Shown here piece by piece: positions 11,506-22,489 of a stretch of DNA of 64,000 nt (its first letter is position 1; every line of letters starts with the position of its first letter). The position numbers and the translations under genes are program-made. The notes beneath the pieces were generated by a model, which saw only the letters and a list, made by a program, of their open reading frames with translations, did not search any database and was not told where the DNA came from. This stretch comes from Dendrobium chrysotoxum (taxonomy: Eukaryota > Streptophyta > Magnoliopsida > Asparagales > Orchidaceae), in assembly GCA_019925795.1 (NCBI GenBank), contig CM034304.1, forward strand, positions 20,538,228 through 20,602,227, read 5' to 3'.

Positions 11506-12597
11506 CTAATCTTGAGGTGGCGGTGGAAGTGGTTGGAAGAACTGACTAAAGCTATCGTACTGTTTCTGGACGGTGGTGAACTTCTGTTGAATATTTCCAA
11601 ATTGCTCCCTGAACCAATCCATATCATTATCATGTTAGGTTTGTTGTTGATCTAGGTGAGTCTCAAGTCTATCAAACCACTGAATCAAAATCTCATATGG
11701 GTAGTGGTGAGGAGGTGGTGCAGGTGCAGGATCAGCTATAGGGCCAGCTTCTCCTTCTTCATCAAGCAGCGGGTCTTCTAGCGCCTGATCCCTATGAAAG
11801 AGAATCTAGAAGGAGGCATCTGAAAAGAAGATTGGAGTGTGGTTAGGAGGAGTAGGATATGTGATATTGTATTTTTATTCAAGAAATATCCAATCACATG
11901 TCCTAGGGCAATGTTTTGTTTCCTTCTAGTGGCTGGGAGTCAAATAGAAGTTAGATTTTGGATGTAATTAATTCGCATTTAGGCTTTATCTATTTGAGTG
12001 TTTGACATTATGAAGTAAGTGATAATTAAAAGTAGGGGAGTGATATCTATCTAATATCCAACTTTGGGGATGATTGATGTTCTGAGAATGTGCTGGATGA
12101 CCCTGGCATTTTGATTAAGAGTGTGAACCATAGGTTGGTGGTAGTTTAGAGTAGCATTTCAAAGTAAGAGATTTACAGCACTCTAGTCAAAGTCAGATCT
12201 GGAGGCCATAGCAAGGGGTCTATTTCCTTGGGTGTTTAATTGTAGATGAATTCCTATATCCTCTTTTGTGATTTTGACATTATGACACTATACATAGGAA
12301 GAAATCAAAGTAGCATCCCCACTAATCCTAAGGTTTACTAGAAACGCACAAAGGATTTTAGAGTTGAAAGGATAGGCTAAAGTGAGGAGGAATTGGAGTA
12401 TAGTGGAATTGAAAAGGTTTATTATCAGAAAGCTAAGGGCTTGTTAGTTGAGAAGCCTTGATGGAGTGATTTTGGCTTCTTTATATTTGTGGTAGGCATC
12501 TTCATCAGAAGCTATCAGAAAATGATCGTTGGTAGGGTTGTGAGAGGAGGAAGCACCCTAGGTTTGGCAACTTCATTTTCCACCACCAGCCTTGCAT
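11506..12597 (-). pseudogene. E2 aORF: third ORF between pol and 3' LTR, broken
   Basis: The start ATG (complement of 12595-12597) aligns with the ATG of the E5 aORF. Readable parts are an N-terminal stretch with SDEDAYHKYKEAKITPSR, a central domain with NQNARVIQHILRTSIIPKVG and RRKQNIALGHVIGYFL, an acidic/proline-rich linker (DPAPAPPP) and a C-terminal coiled-coil-like tail (WFREQFGNIQQKFTTVQKQY) ending at TAG 11506. The central motif resembles the putative plant transposon protein domain found next to many plant retroelements (family knowledge, not searched). There are several stops, one at the same position as in E5 (after ITPSRLLN). Function unknown; the envelope label used for SIRE third ORFs is not supported by anything I can see. 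Confidence 0.7.
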
Positions 12598-13110
12598 AGA
12601 TTAGGATTGCAAAAAGGAGGATTAGAGGAATTGTATGAAGAATTTGAATGACTTAGGGAAAATTAAATAGTTTTTTAGTGGATCATACAATATAATCATG
12701 AGATTATACAGGATAATCGAGAGCAATCAATTCGGTCAGATGATCAGCCAAAAAGGTTGTCTAATTGTATAGTATGATCCGACTTCATACAGGATTATTA
12801 GAGATAAGGAGATCATCCTAAGGAGTCAGACAGTACGACCATTGAATAAAAGCTTTGTTTAGTATGAACATCTGTTCATATAGTAAAATCAATAATAAAT
12901 ATCATACCAACTGAAATGAATTTATCCAGAGACATGTGTATCGTCTAGACGAATAAGTGTTTGTATGGTACAATTTTTAATCATAGATACAATCTAGATC
13001 AACCATTAAGCCAATGGTTGAGATCAAAGTAGTGCTGTATAGTTCATATAGTATGAAGTGTATTCGTACATTATGATGGGGATTCATACAATACAATAAT
13101 TATTCATACA
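12598..13110 (-). promoter_or_regulatory. E2 LTR-like palindrome block upstream of aORF
   Basis: Between pol and the aORF start lie many short palindromes of the LTR type, for example GATCATACAATATAATC near 12682, TATAGTATGATCC near 12769 and CATACAGTACGATG near 13104. In the position where E5 has a TATA box, the minus strand reads CTATTTAATTTT (about 12665-12680), similar to the LTR cores of E3 and E4. From 13111 to 13390 the minus strand is a nearly pure pyrimidine tract with no gene. Confidence 0.5.
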
Positions 13111-13390
13111 GTACGATGTAAGATAAAACTTTTTGCTTTATAGGAAAAATAGTGAGGTTTAGTGAAGTGATTTATGTGATGATCAGGACATAATAAAAAA
13201 GAGAAAAAATTAGTAAGAGCAAAATAAATAACAAATGAACAAAAATAAATAAAAAATGGCAAAAAGAAATACCAAACAATAAAATGAAAAATAAAATAAA
13301 AAAATACAAGACAATGAAAAAAAAAGTATAAAACAAAAACGTGTAAACAGAAATAGGTATATAAAAGAATAGAAACAAAGAGTGTAAATT

Positions 13391-14815
13391 TCAAGCATGA
13401 ATATCGATCACACCTAATATAGCTCTTAAGGTGCTAAAGGTTTCAAAAGCTAGTAGTTTTGTAAAGATATCAGCAAGTTGAATTTTAGTGGCTACATGGT
13501 ATAACTCTATGCCTCCTTTGGTAACATGGTCCCTAATAAAAAGGTGCCTTATATCTATATGCTTAGTCCTAGAGTGTTGGATTGGATTCTTTGAAATATA
13601 GATGGCACTAGTGTTATCACGAAGGATTAGAATTGAGCCTACAGGCAATCCTAAATCCAGAATTTGTTGCTTTAACTAAAGGACCTGGGCAACATTACTT
13701 CCTAAGGCTATATAATCAGCTTCAATAGTGGGCAGGGAAACTGAGTTCTATTTTCTACTAGACTAGGAGACTAAGGACTATCCTATGAATTGAAATATTC
13801 CAGAAGTGCTTTTCCTGTTAACTCAGTATCCAATAAAATCTAAATCAGAATATCTTATGATTTTAAAGGAGGTGCTATGCCTAGGATACTAGATTCTTAA
13901 GTGTTAGGTTCCTAAGAAATATCTAAGGATTATCTTAACAACAGTCAAGTGAGACTCATTTGGATCAACTTAAAATCTAGCACAGAGATAAACACTAAAT
14001 ATAATATCAGGTTTGCTAGCAGTCAAGTAAAGAAGTGATCCTATTATTCCTCTATATTTCTTTTGATCAATAGACTTTTCATTTTAATCCTTATCCAACT
14101 AAATAGTGAAACTCATGGGAGTATTGATTGGCTGGGCTTTATTCATTTCATATTTCTTAAGAATGTCCTTAATATATTTTAATTAACAAAGGAAAGTTCC
14201 ATCATCCTTCTACCTTATGCTAAATCTAAGAAAGTAAGTGAATTCTCCCATCATACTCATCTCAAACTCCTTAATCATTATTTTTGAGAATTCATCACAA
14301 AGGCTTTTATTAGAGGATCCAAACAAAATATCATTAACATAAATTTGGACAATCAATAGTTCATCTCCTACCTTTTTTAGAAATAGGGTGGTGTTTATGC
14401 TTCTCTTAACAAAGGTTCTTTCTAGTAGGAATGTGCTTAGCAATTCATACCATGCACTGGGTGCTTGTTTTAGTCCATATAATACCATTTTTAATTTGAA
14501 CACATGATTTAGAAATTATGAATTTTTAAAGCTTGGGGGTTGTTCAACATACACATCTTCTTTTATTACCCCATTTAGGAAGGTACTCTTAACATCCATT
14601 TGGTATAATTTGAATCCATTAAAATAAGTAAAGGCTAGTAGCACCATAATGGCTTCTAATCTAGCTACAAAGGCAAAGGTCTCTTCAATGTCAATTCCTT
14701 CTATCTGGTAATACCCCTTAACCACTAATCTTACTTTATTTCTCACTGTTACACTAGAATTATTCATTTTATTTTTGAAAACCAATTTTGTTCCAACCAC
14801 ACTCTGGTCCTTAGG
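13391..14815 (-). pseudogene. E2 reverse transcriptase and RNase H
   Basis: RT fingers and palm are readable at 14800-14516 (KGYYQIEGIDIEETF, YQMDVKSTFLNGVIKEDVYV) and 14503-14210. The catalytic box at 14330-14341 reads YVND, with the second aspartate changed to Asn, so the enzyme would be inactive. RNase H closes pol at 13648-13391 (DNTSAIYISKNPIQHSRTKH, then ILGVIDIHA and a stop). Stops and shifts separate the islands. Confidence 0.85.
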
Positions 14816-15898
14816 TCTTTTAACTAACTCTAAAATATCATTCCTTACAAATTGATTTAACTCTTCTTACATGGCTAGGATCCAAAATTCATGACATAGG
14901 GCTTGATTTATGTTTGTGGGTTCAGTCATGGAGATGAATGCAGAGTGGTTTACTTCTTTTTTAAGTCTATGCCTAGTTCTAACATGTTTAGATAGGTCTC
15001 CTAAGATTAGTTCTTTAGGATAACTTGAAGAATATCTTCATTCTCTAGGAAATGTGTTTTTAGGTTTTACCCTTTCCTCTAGATTTATAGATTCTACTCC
15101 TTAGGTAATTTCTACTTCTTCTTCTTTCACCCTAGACCCTCTAGAATTATTAGAGTCATAAAAAATAAGATGAGTGGTCTACTCTACTACTAGTGTCCTT
15201 TTATTAAAGACTTTATAAGAATTTCCAACATTTAAGTAACCTAGGAACACTCCTTCATTAGATTTTGGGTCAAACTTTTCTAGTTGAGACTTCCCATTAT
15301 TCAAAATGAACACTTTATATCCAAAGACATGAAGGTGAGAGAGGTTGGGTGTTCTACCCTTAAGGATTTCATAGGGAGTCTTGTTCAACTTAGATCCAAT
15401 CTAACCCTATTCAGAACATAAAGGCTATATTCACCACTTCTGCCCATAAATATTTTGGCAGTGAGTATTCAGCTAGCATGGCTCTAGTGTCTCATGATAG
15501 AAACCAAGGTCCTGATCATTCTTTCAGCTACCCCATTCTACTAAGGGGTTCTAGAAGCTAAAAAATTATTGTCTATCTCTTGCTCCTTATAGTAAGATTC
15601 AAAATTTTCATTCTTAAATGCTCCACTGTGGTCACTATGAATGGTTAAAATTTCACAACCTATCTTCCTCTAAATCCAAGTGAAAAATGACCTAAACTCC
15701 TCGAATGATTCACTTTTATGAGGTAAGAATCTAACCCAAGTAAACCTCAAATAGTCATCAATAATTACATACCCAAAGACTTTCCCTCCTAGGCTTATAG
15801 TGTTGACAGGTCCAAAGAGATCCATGTGAAGGACTTCTACGTCCTTGATTGAGGGGAAGGAGGACTTGACTTACTTTCCTAACTGATAGGCATCACAG
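14816..15898 (-). pseudogene. E2 integrase, broken
   Basis: Starts at the junction inside the pre-integrase zinc region (CDAYQLGK, second Cys already Tyr) and continues through the integrase core. The catalytic D (HMDLFGP), D (HSDHSGAF) and E (GVAERM) are all readable, though stops and shifts interrupt the frame. The C-terminal part is open at 15388-15179 (EILKGRTPNLSHLHVFGYKV). The acidic linker to RT lies at about 15170-14830. Confidence 0.8.
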
Positions 15899-15905
15899 GG
15901 ATTAA
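15890..15905. other. E2/E4 head-to-head junction
   Basis: Left of about 15898 the sequence is minus-strand pre-integrase/integrase (complement of CTGATAGGCATCACA). Right of it the plus strand enters the RT in mid-frame (GGGATTAACTTTGAAGAG, GINFEE). The two halves overlap in content (both have RT and RNase H), so this joins two different copies. Confidence 0.75.
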
Positions 15906-17183
15906 CTTTGAAGAGACTTTTGTCCTAGTAGCTAGACTAGGAGCCATCATAGTGCTCTTAGTTATTACTTACTTTAAAGGATTTAAGCTATATCAAATGG
16001 ATGTTAAAACTACCTTCCTAAATGGGGTAATTAAAGAGGATGTATATGTTGAAAAACCCCTAGGCTTTGAGAACTCTAAATTCCCTAATCATGTATTCAA
16101 ACTAAAGAAGGCTTTGTATGGCTTGAAGCAAGCACCTAGATCATGGTATGAAAGGCTAAGCACATTCCATCTAGATAGAGATTTTTTTAAGGGTAGTGTA
16201 GACACAACCCTATTCCTAAATAAAGAAGGAGAAGACCTACTCATAGTTCAAATCTATGTTGATGATATACTGTTTGGATCTACAAATAAAAATCTTTGAG
16301 ATAAATTCTCAAAAATTATGAGTGAGGAGTTTGAAATGAGCATGATGGGAAAGCTGAACTATTTTCTTAGATTTAGTATAAAGCAGAAGGATGATGGAAC
16401 TTTTCTTAGTCAATTAAGATACATCAATGATATCATTAAGAAATATGAAATGGATAATGCTAAGGAAATAAACACTCTCATGAGCTCTATTGTCCAGTTA
16501 GATAAGGACCCAAATGGAAAATCAGTTGATGAGAAGAAGTATAGAGGGATAATTAGATCACTCCTTTACTTGACTGCCAGTAGACCTAATATCATGTTTA
16601 GTGTTCATCTTTGTGGTAGATTTCAAGATGATCCCAAAGAATCCCACATGAGTATTATTAAAAGAATTCTTAGATATCTTCTAGGAACCCAAAACCTAGG
16701 AATCTGGTATCCTAGACATAGTACTTCTTTTAAGATCATAAAATATTCAGATTCAGACTTTATAGGCTATATGGTTGATAAGAAAAGAACCTCTGTAACA
16801 TGCCAATTCATAGAATAATCTTTAATCTCCTGGTCCAGTAGAAAATAAACTCTGTAGCCCTATCTACCGCTGAAGCAGAATATATAGATGTATGGAGCTA
16901 TGTTCCACAAGTCCTATAGGTTAAACAACAGATCTTAGATCTTGGACTACCTGTAGGCACCATTCAAATCATGTGTGATAACACTAGTGCGATTTGAATA
17001 TCAAAGAATACAATCCAATATTTAAGGACCAAATACATAGACATTAAACACCATCTCATTAGAGACCATGTGATAAAAAGGGTTCCTAAAAATTAATTGG
17101 CAAATATATTTACAAAACCCCTAGCTTTTGAAACCTTTAGCACCTTAAGGGCTAGACTTGGTGTAATAGATACTCATGCATGA
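15899..17183 (+). pseudogene. E4 reverse transcriptase and RNase H
   Basis: RT is open over 15952-16299 and 16318-16818. Motifs are YQMDVKTTFLNGVIKEDVYV, LYGLKQAPRSWYERLSTF and an intact YVDD at 16255-16266; a single TGA at 16298-16300 separates the two frames. The palm/thumb to connection follows (SMMGKLNYFLRFSIKQ, YLTASRPNIMFSVHLC) and then RNase H (YSDSDFIGYMVDKKRTS), which breaks after 16818. The pol stop is at 17181-17183 after LGVIDTHA. It is the best preserved RT here besides that of E5. Confidence 0.85.
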
Positions 17184-17478
17184 ATCAGAAAGATTTTGAA
17201 ATTGGAAAAATAAATGTTTTTTGTGTGTTTTCCTATAAATTTGTTTTATGATTCTTGTATTGGTTCTTTTATTTTTGTTGTTTCCTCATTTTTGTGATGT
17301 TAAAAGAAAGAGTAGTTTATTTTTGGTAGATTATATTCTATTTTAGAATGATTTTTTGTGTTCTTTTTTTATGCATTAAAAAAACACTTCCTATTTTTGA
17401 AAGATTCACCTAGTAAGGGGGAGTTCAGGAAATAACAAAAATATATTTAAGATATTTACCAATAATGTTTGCCATCAT

Positions 17479-17493
17479 AAAAAAGGGGGAGAT
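17479..17493 (+). other. E4 polypurine tract
   Basis: AAAAAAGGGGGAGAT immediately upstream of the LTR, within CCATCATAAAAAAGGGGG, which is also found at the E5 PPT. Confidence 0.88.
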
Positions 17494-19220
17494 TATTGCA
17501 AATTTTGACCCAAGTCTTATGATTTTGATGATAGCAAATATTATTGGATTTCTTAATATGTTGTCTCCTATTAACTACCATTATTACATATATATGTTTT
17601 CCTATGCACTAATATTTCAGGTCCACCGTACACTTGCAAGTTTGATTAGCTCAAAATTGGATAGAGTAGGGTTAAGTATGTCATAAAATATCTGTATTTT
17701 CAATTCTATGTATTTTTTACTTTTTTTAAGTCAAATCATGTATCTGGTGGATATTAAGCTTGGTGAACATGCAAATGACACTCAATGGAGTGAGTTAGTG
17801 ATAATATCAGAAGTTAAATTTTTTGAACTAATCATTCTGTACGATCCGTATCGTACTATACAATCAGCTAATCAAAAAATTATTAAATTGTCTAATTGTG
17901 ATAATTAATACAAAATAAACTAACTATACTATACGATGAAGATCATATAGGACAATTAGTTGAAATCACGATCCAGTCACCAATCATAATTTATGCAATA
18001 TTTTGAATTTTAAATTTTGTACTCATCATACTATATAATATAATTAAATCTTATCTAAATCAACCATGTAATTATGAAACACATTTAGATTAATTAATCC
18101 AATCAAATAGAACAGGATGATTTGACCAATCATATTGTATGACCTGATTCCTACATAAGAAGATAATTTATTATTGCTAATCATACGGGATGATAATCAA
18201 AGTCATTTGAACTAATCGTATTAGTTGATGCTCTAAATCATCATGAACGATCAGCTCAATTCTTTAAACTAGTCGTATAGCATCTCGCTATTTATACAAT
18301 ATAAATAGGAGTACTTTACACTAATCGTATTGGATGATCTAGGATCATATTGTATGATCAGAGTTGCTAGAATTGAATTTAGGGCTTTTATGAGGCCTTG
18401 TATTTAATCTCTCTCGAGTGATTTATTTCATGTTTTTTTGCTGCTGAGTGTTCTTGAGAGGGAGCTTTGAGAAGAGGATTAAGGAGAGCATTGGGAAGAA
18501 GAGGGACTGCTTGTGTGCGAGGGAGAAGTAGTGTGAGGGGTTCACACAGTTGCTCCAAGAAAGTGCCTTGCCTTGTTCCTCCAAATGTCTGTCTTGGTTT
18601 CTTGGGTAGCTCTGGGAGAAAATTCTTCAGACCAATAACGTGGTTCTTTACCATCACCAGGAGGGTGAGAAGGAGTTCATGGTACTCTTCCTTCTCTAGA
18701 TGGGAGAAAAAATTGAAGGTCTGTTGCCGTCACCTAGAGGGTGACAAAGCTTTTAGCTCTCTACCTCACTGGGTTTGGTGAAAGTGATTTGTGTAAGGGC
18801 TTCTTCACCTTGCTATGGGGTCATAAGGAGAGACACTATAGTTATAGTACAATAATCAGAGTAGAGGACTTTGGGTAGTGGACGTATATCATTATTTGAT
18901 CGAACCACTATAAATTTCTGCTGTGTTTATTCTATTTTTTTATTCTTATATTTTTTACTTTTTGTATTTTAATTTTGTTATAACTGCTTGGTGAAAATTA
19001 TACTCAATGCTTTATTCTACTGATTAGAATATAATCATCATTGCTTTGATGTTTTAGTAAATTGGTTCACTTTTGCACTAAGTGAAAAGTGTTACTTGTT
19101 TTTCAAATATTAAAAAATCCAAAAATATTGTCTTTGTTTTAAATTAAGTAATTAGTTTTTAAATTCACCAATTTACCCCCCTCTTGGTGTGCCTAGGGAC
19201 AAATTCACTTAGCCTTAACA
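17494..19220 (+). repeat. E4 3' LTR
   Basis: Starts TATTGCAAATTTTGACC (TG decayed to TA) and runs to about 19220, past CCCCCCTCTTGGTGTGCCTAGG, which is the conserved C-rich stretch near the LTR end. Palindrome motifs such as GTACGATCCGTATCGTAC lie between about 17830 and 18370. A TATA-like GTATTTAATC is near 18400. Two degenerate units of the family's 39-bp minisatellite lie at 18640-18780. The final bases up to the CTTTCA seen in E5 are absent, so the end is probably truncated against G1. Confidence 0.78.
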
Positions 19221-19225
19221 TCCTT

Positions 19226-19967
19226 AAATTAATCTTTAAATTACTGATATGTTGTTTTTAATATACCAGGTCTTTATTTAATCCACATAATAGCCATATG
19301 TATAGTTAATATTAGGTGTAATATGGAGCTTAGGAATAGGAAAGTAAGTACTACAAGGTATGTTTGATTGGTATGATGCAAGCATAGGCATAGTGCTTGT
19401 CATCTATCAAATTTATAGAGATGGATTGTTATGAGGGGTGATTAACAGTACATGCTTTACTTACTCTTCTAAGATTTTTAGAGGGTGACAGACTATAAGA
19501 GTTTAGAGTGTTATTGAAAGTGGAATACTTTAAACCTGTCCTTTGTCTCTTTGTGCTAGATTTAGAGGTCAATGATGCTTATGCTCTGAATAGCATCACA
19601 TTATTAAGAGAATCAATCATATTAATTTTATATTTCATCAATCTAAAACATTTTATTTACATAAGTGTGTCCATTACTTTTTATTGATTTTACTGAAGTG
19701 ATTGAATCTCTACCAAACCTTATTTTTATTGAGTAGGATAATTATTATTATTAAAGTAGACAATACAAGTATTTATAAGTAAATATTCTTCATCGTGGGA
19801 TCAATAATCTACTCTATCACTATATTACTTGATTTGGCACATATACTTATATATATTAAGTGGGGATTTTTATAATTTTTTATATCAAATATAACATAAG
19901 AATTATTTAGGGATAGATAGAGCCCTAAGTCATATTCATTATTATTTAGGTTACTCCACTATCCCCA
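19226..19967 (+). repeat. G1 5' LTR, 3' portion only
   Basis: Aligns collinearly with the end of the 3' LTR (about 27232-27970), for example around GTGTAATATGGAGCTTAGGA versus GTGTAATGTGGAGCGTAGGA. About 950 bases of the LTR start are missing at the E4 boundary and are not found on the other side of E2/E4. Confidence 0.8.
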
Positions 19968-19976
19968 TTAAGTTTT

Positions 19977-19994
19977 TGACTCTGTTGTCGGGGA
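19977..19994 (+). other. G1 primer binding site, CpG-decayed
   Basis: Reads TGACTCTGTTGTCGGGGA where Athila/Tat-type elements have TGGCGCCGTTGCCGGGGA. Most of the differences are at former CpG sites, as expected from deamination of methylated cytosines. It lies 9 bases after the LTR end. Confidence 0.7.
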
Positions 19995-20159
19995 AAAATT
20001 TCTTTTATTTGCACATTTATTATATTGTTGAATCCATTGCATAATTAGTCCTACTACATTATTTTATTCTTTTGTTTCAATTTACTAATTGCATATTTAT
20101 GGTTGAATGCGTACAAGGCATAGAGGGGAGGCACACTTAAGTTTTGATTTAAAAATTGA

Positions 20160-21210
20160 GAGAACTCTTTCTCAAATTAGAACACCAAAAAGATTTTTAA
20201 AATGGCTAACTTATGCAAAGCATAGATCATTCTAGACCACTTAAGTATTTTGCAAACCATTTCATAAAAGAAATTCACTAAAGCATAAATAAACTCGCCA
20301 TCTAAGTAAATAATTTTAAATTAAAACCTGTAATCATTTACTTGGTACAAAAGTCTTAGCATAGGGGAACTCCCATTGAAGACCCTAACTTACATTTAGC
20401 ATGTTTCTTAGAAATTTATGCAACATTTAAGTACAATGGTGTTAGTGATGTTGCCATTAGACTTAGATTGTTCCCATTTTCTCTAAGAGATAAGGAAAAA
20501 ATCTGGTTAAATTCTTTTGCCCCTATACTATATTACCACATGGAATGAGTTGGCCCATAAATTTCTAGAAAAGTATATCCCACCTTCTAAGACTGCCAAG
20601 CTTATAAATGACATTACTTTGTTTACTTAGTTAGGAGGAGAATCTATTTATGAGAGTTGGGAGATATTCAAGGAGATGCTTAGAAAGTGCCCTCACTAGG
20701 CCTTACCAGATTGGTTGATAATTCAAACATTTTATAATTGATTTGTAGGATCCCTTAAAGTCATAATTGATGCTACAGTTGGAGGTTCTTTGATGTCAAA
20801 GCCTTTTGAGGATGCTTATGAATTAATTGAAGAAATGATAATAAATAATTTTTAGTGGCCTGCTGATAGGGTGAATTCTAAGAGAGTGGCTTGAGTTTAT
20901 GAAAATGATTCTTTATTTATTTTGACTACTTAAGTTGCTACTAATTCCAAGAAATTAGATGAATTAAATGTTAATAGTGATCTTAGGAGATATAGCATCA
21001 CTGTGCCAAGATATGTAGCACCACAACACTTCCCCACAGATTTTGAACAAATATATCATGAAAGAAAAATGAAGGAATCCTTAGAAGATATTATTCTCCA
21101 GTTAGGAATGCAATTGAATAATCAATCTAATGCTATTAAAAAACTTGAAGATCAAGTATCGCAGTTGGATTGGTTTATTTATAATGAAAACTTGGTAGTA
21201 TAATGTCTTA
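20160..21210 (+). pseudogene. G1 gag remnant
   Basis: Retrotrans_gag-type capsid. Recognisable pieces run from about 20380 (NLHLACFLEIYATFKYNGVS), through RLRLFPFSLRDKEKIWLNSF and the ESIYESWEIFKEML region, to EDAYELIEEM near 20840. An open C-terminal piece at 21003-21203 includes a likely coiled coil (MKESLEDIILQLGMQLNNQS). Many stops interrupt it. No CCHC knuckle is visible, as is common in Athila. Confidence 0.75.
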
Positions 21211-21429
21211 ATATCTAACTTATAAGGGAGAAAGGGTTAGGAGAGCCTTATAAAGAGAAAGACCAATCCCAAGATAAGGATGAAAAAAAAGAACAATAGG
21301 AAAACAAGACCCTTTGAACAACCTGAATCTATTATAGAACCTAAAAAGGTTTATAAAAAAGTTGTTACAAGACCACCACCCCCTTTTCCTGATAGGTTAA
21401 TCAAAAGAAATCTTGACAAACAGTTCTAA

Positions 21430-22140
21430 AAGTTCTTAAAAGTATTTAAAAAACTAACCATTAATGTCCCCTTTTTTGAAGCGTTAGAACAAATGCCTAC
21501 TTATACTAAATTCATGAAGGATATTTTAAGTAAGAAAAGGAATATATGTGATTATGAAATTGTGGCATTAATCAATGAATGTAGTGCCATTTTACAAAAT
21601 AAAATTCCTGAAAAACTTAGGGATCCTACAAGTTTTACCATTCCTTTAACTATTGGAGATAAATTCTATGGGAGAGCTTTATGTGACTAATGATCTAGTA
21701 TTAACCTCATGCCTTTATCCATCTTTAAGAGGTTAGATATATGAGAGATTCAACCTACTTATGTTACACTTTAATTGGATGATAGATCTTTTACTTATCC
21801 AAAAGGAGTTATAGAGGATGTTTTGATCAAGGCTGATAAGTTCATTTTCCCTATTGATTTTATTATTTTAGACAAGGAAGAAGATAGGGAAATACCTCTC
21901 ATTTTAGGAAGACCTTTCTTAGCATCAGGGAAAACTATGATGGATGTTCAAAAGGGGGAATTAACTATGAGAATTCAAGACCACGAAGTGATAATTGATG
22001 TATTAAAATCTATAAAATTCCCTGAAAAAATAAAAGAAGATTGCTTTAGGGTTGATGTGGAGGATGTTTTAGTAGAGGATCTCAAAGAAATATTGTTGGA
22101 AGGAGAAATGATTAAGGAAGAAGAAGATGAGAAAGAATAA
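21430..22140 (+). pseudogene. G1 protease remnant
   Basis: Pepsin-like retroviral protease of Athila type. Open parts are 21493-21690 (MPTYTKFMKDILSKKR, then IPLTIGDKFYGRALCD) and 21775-22140 (FPIDFIILD, PLILGRPFLAS). The active-site triad should be D-L-G after ALC. Here the D is followed by two stop codons (TAA TGA at 21690-21695), so the site is destroyed. An acidic, Glu-rich tail ends the segment. Confidence 0.8.
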
Positions 22141-22489
22141 AATACATCTAATAGGACCATTGATATAAAATTTACAAAAGAAAATTGAGACAAAGGACAT
22201 TTTGAATTATTGGAAACGTCATCTTTAGATAAAACTCTGAAACCATCTATTGAAGATGCCCCAACTTTAGAACTTAAAGCTTTATCTTGTCATCTTAAGT
22301 ATGTATATTTGGGAAAGAATTTCTCTCTTCCTATAATCATTTCTATAAATCTTGAACAACATCAAGAGATTGAATTGATTATGGTTTTAAGTAACTATAA
22401 AAGGCTTTTGGGAGGACTATTGCTGACATTAAAGATACTAAGCCTTCCATTTGTATGCATAGAATCTTAATGGAAGCAAATTCTATACC

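Larger units (their letters stand above)
8807..15898 (-). mobile_element. E2: SIRE-like copia 3' half carrying the aORF, minus strand
   Basis: Read right to left: integrase (starting inside the pre-integrase domain), RT, RNase H, a long spacer with a third ORF, 3'-UTR, PPT and a truncated LTR. Gag, protease, PBS and the 5' LTR are absent, because at about 15898 the sequence is joined head to head to E4. The left LTR stops at 8807, about 520 bases short of the homologous LTR end in E3. Together with E5 it defines the aORF-bearing subtype of this family. Confidence 0.82.
15899..19220 (+). mobile_element. E4: SIRE-like copia 3' half, plus strand
   Basis: Begins abruptly in the RT fingers and continues through RNase H, a short 3'-UTR (about 300 bases, no aORF), PPT and a 3' LTR ending about 19220 where G1 begins. 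It is joined head to head with E2 at its left. Gag, protease, integrase and the 5' LTR are missing. Confidence 0.82.

Noticed and set aside
13104..13398. Three overlapping Phe/Leu-rich minus-strand ORFs
   Set aside because: They read a pyrimidine tract between pol and the aORF in E2; low complexity, not present in E5.
18388..18781. Overlapping ORFs of 89 and 104 codons on both strands
   Set aside because: They lie inside the E4 LTR (R/U5 with decayed 39-bp units); no conservation of frame in sister LTRs.
9954..19220. E2 plus E4 as one element rearranged by self-integration
   Set aside because: RT and RNase H are present in both arms with clear divergence, so two parental copies are needed.
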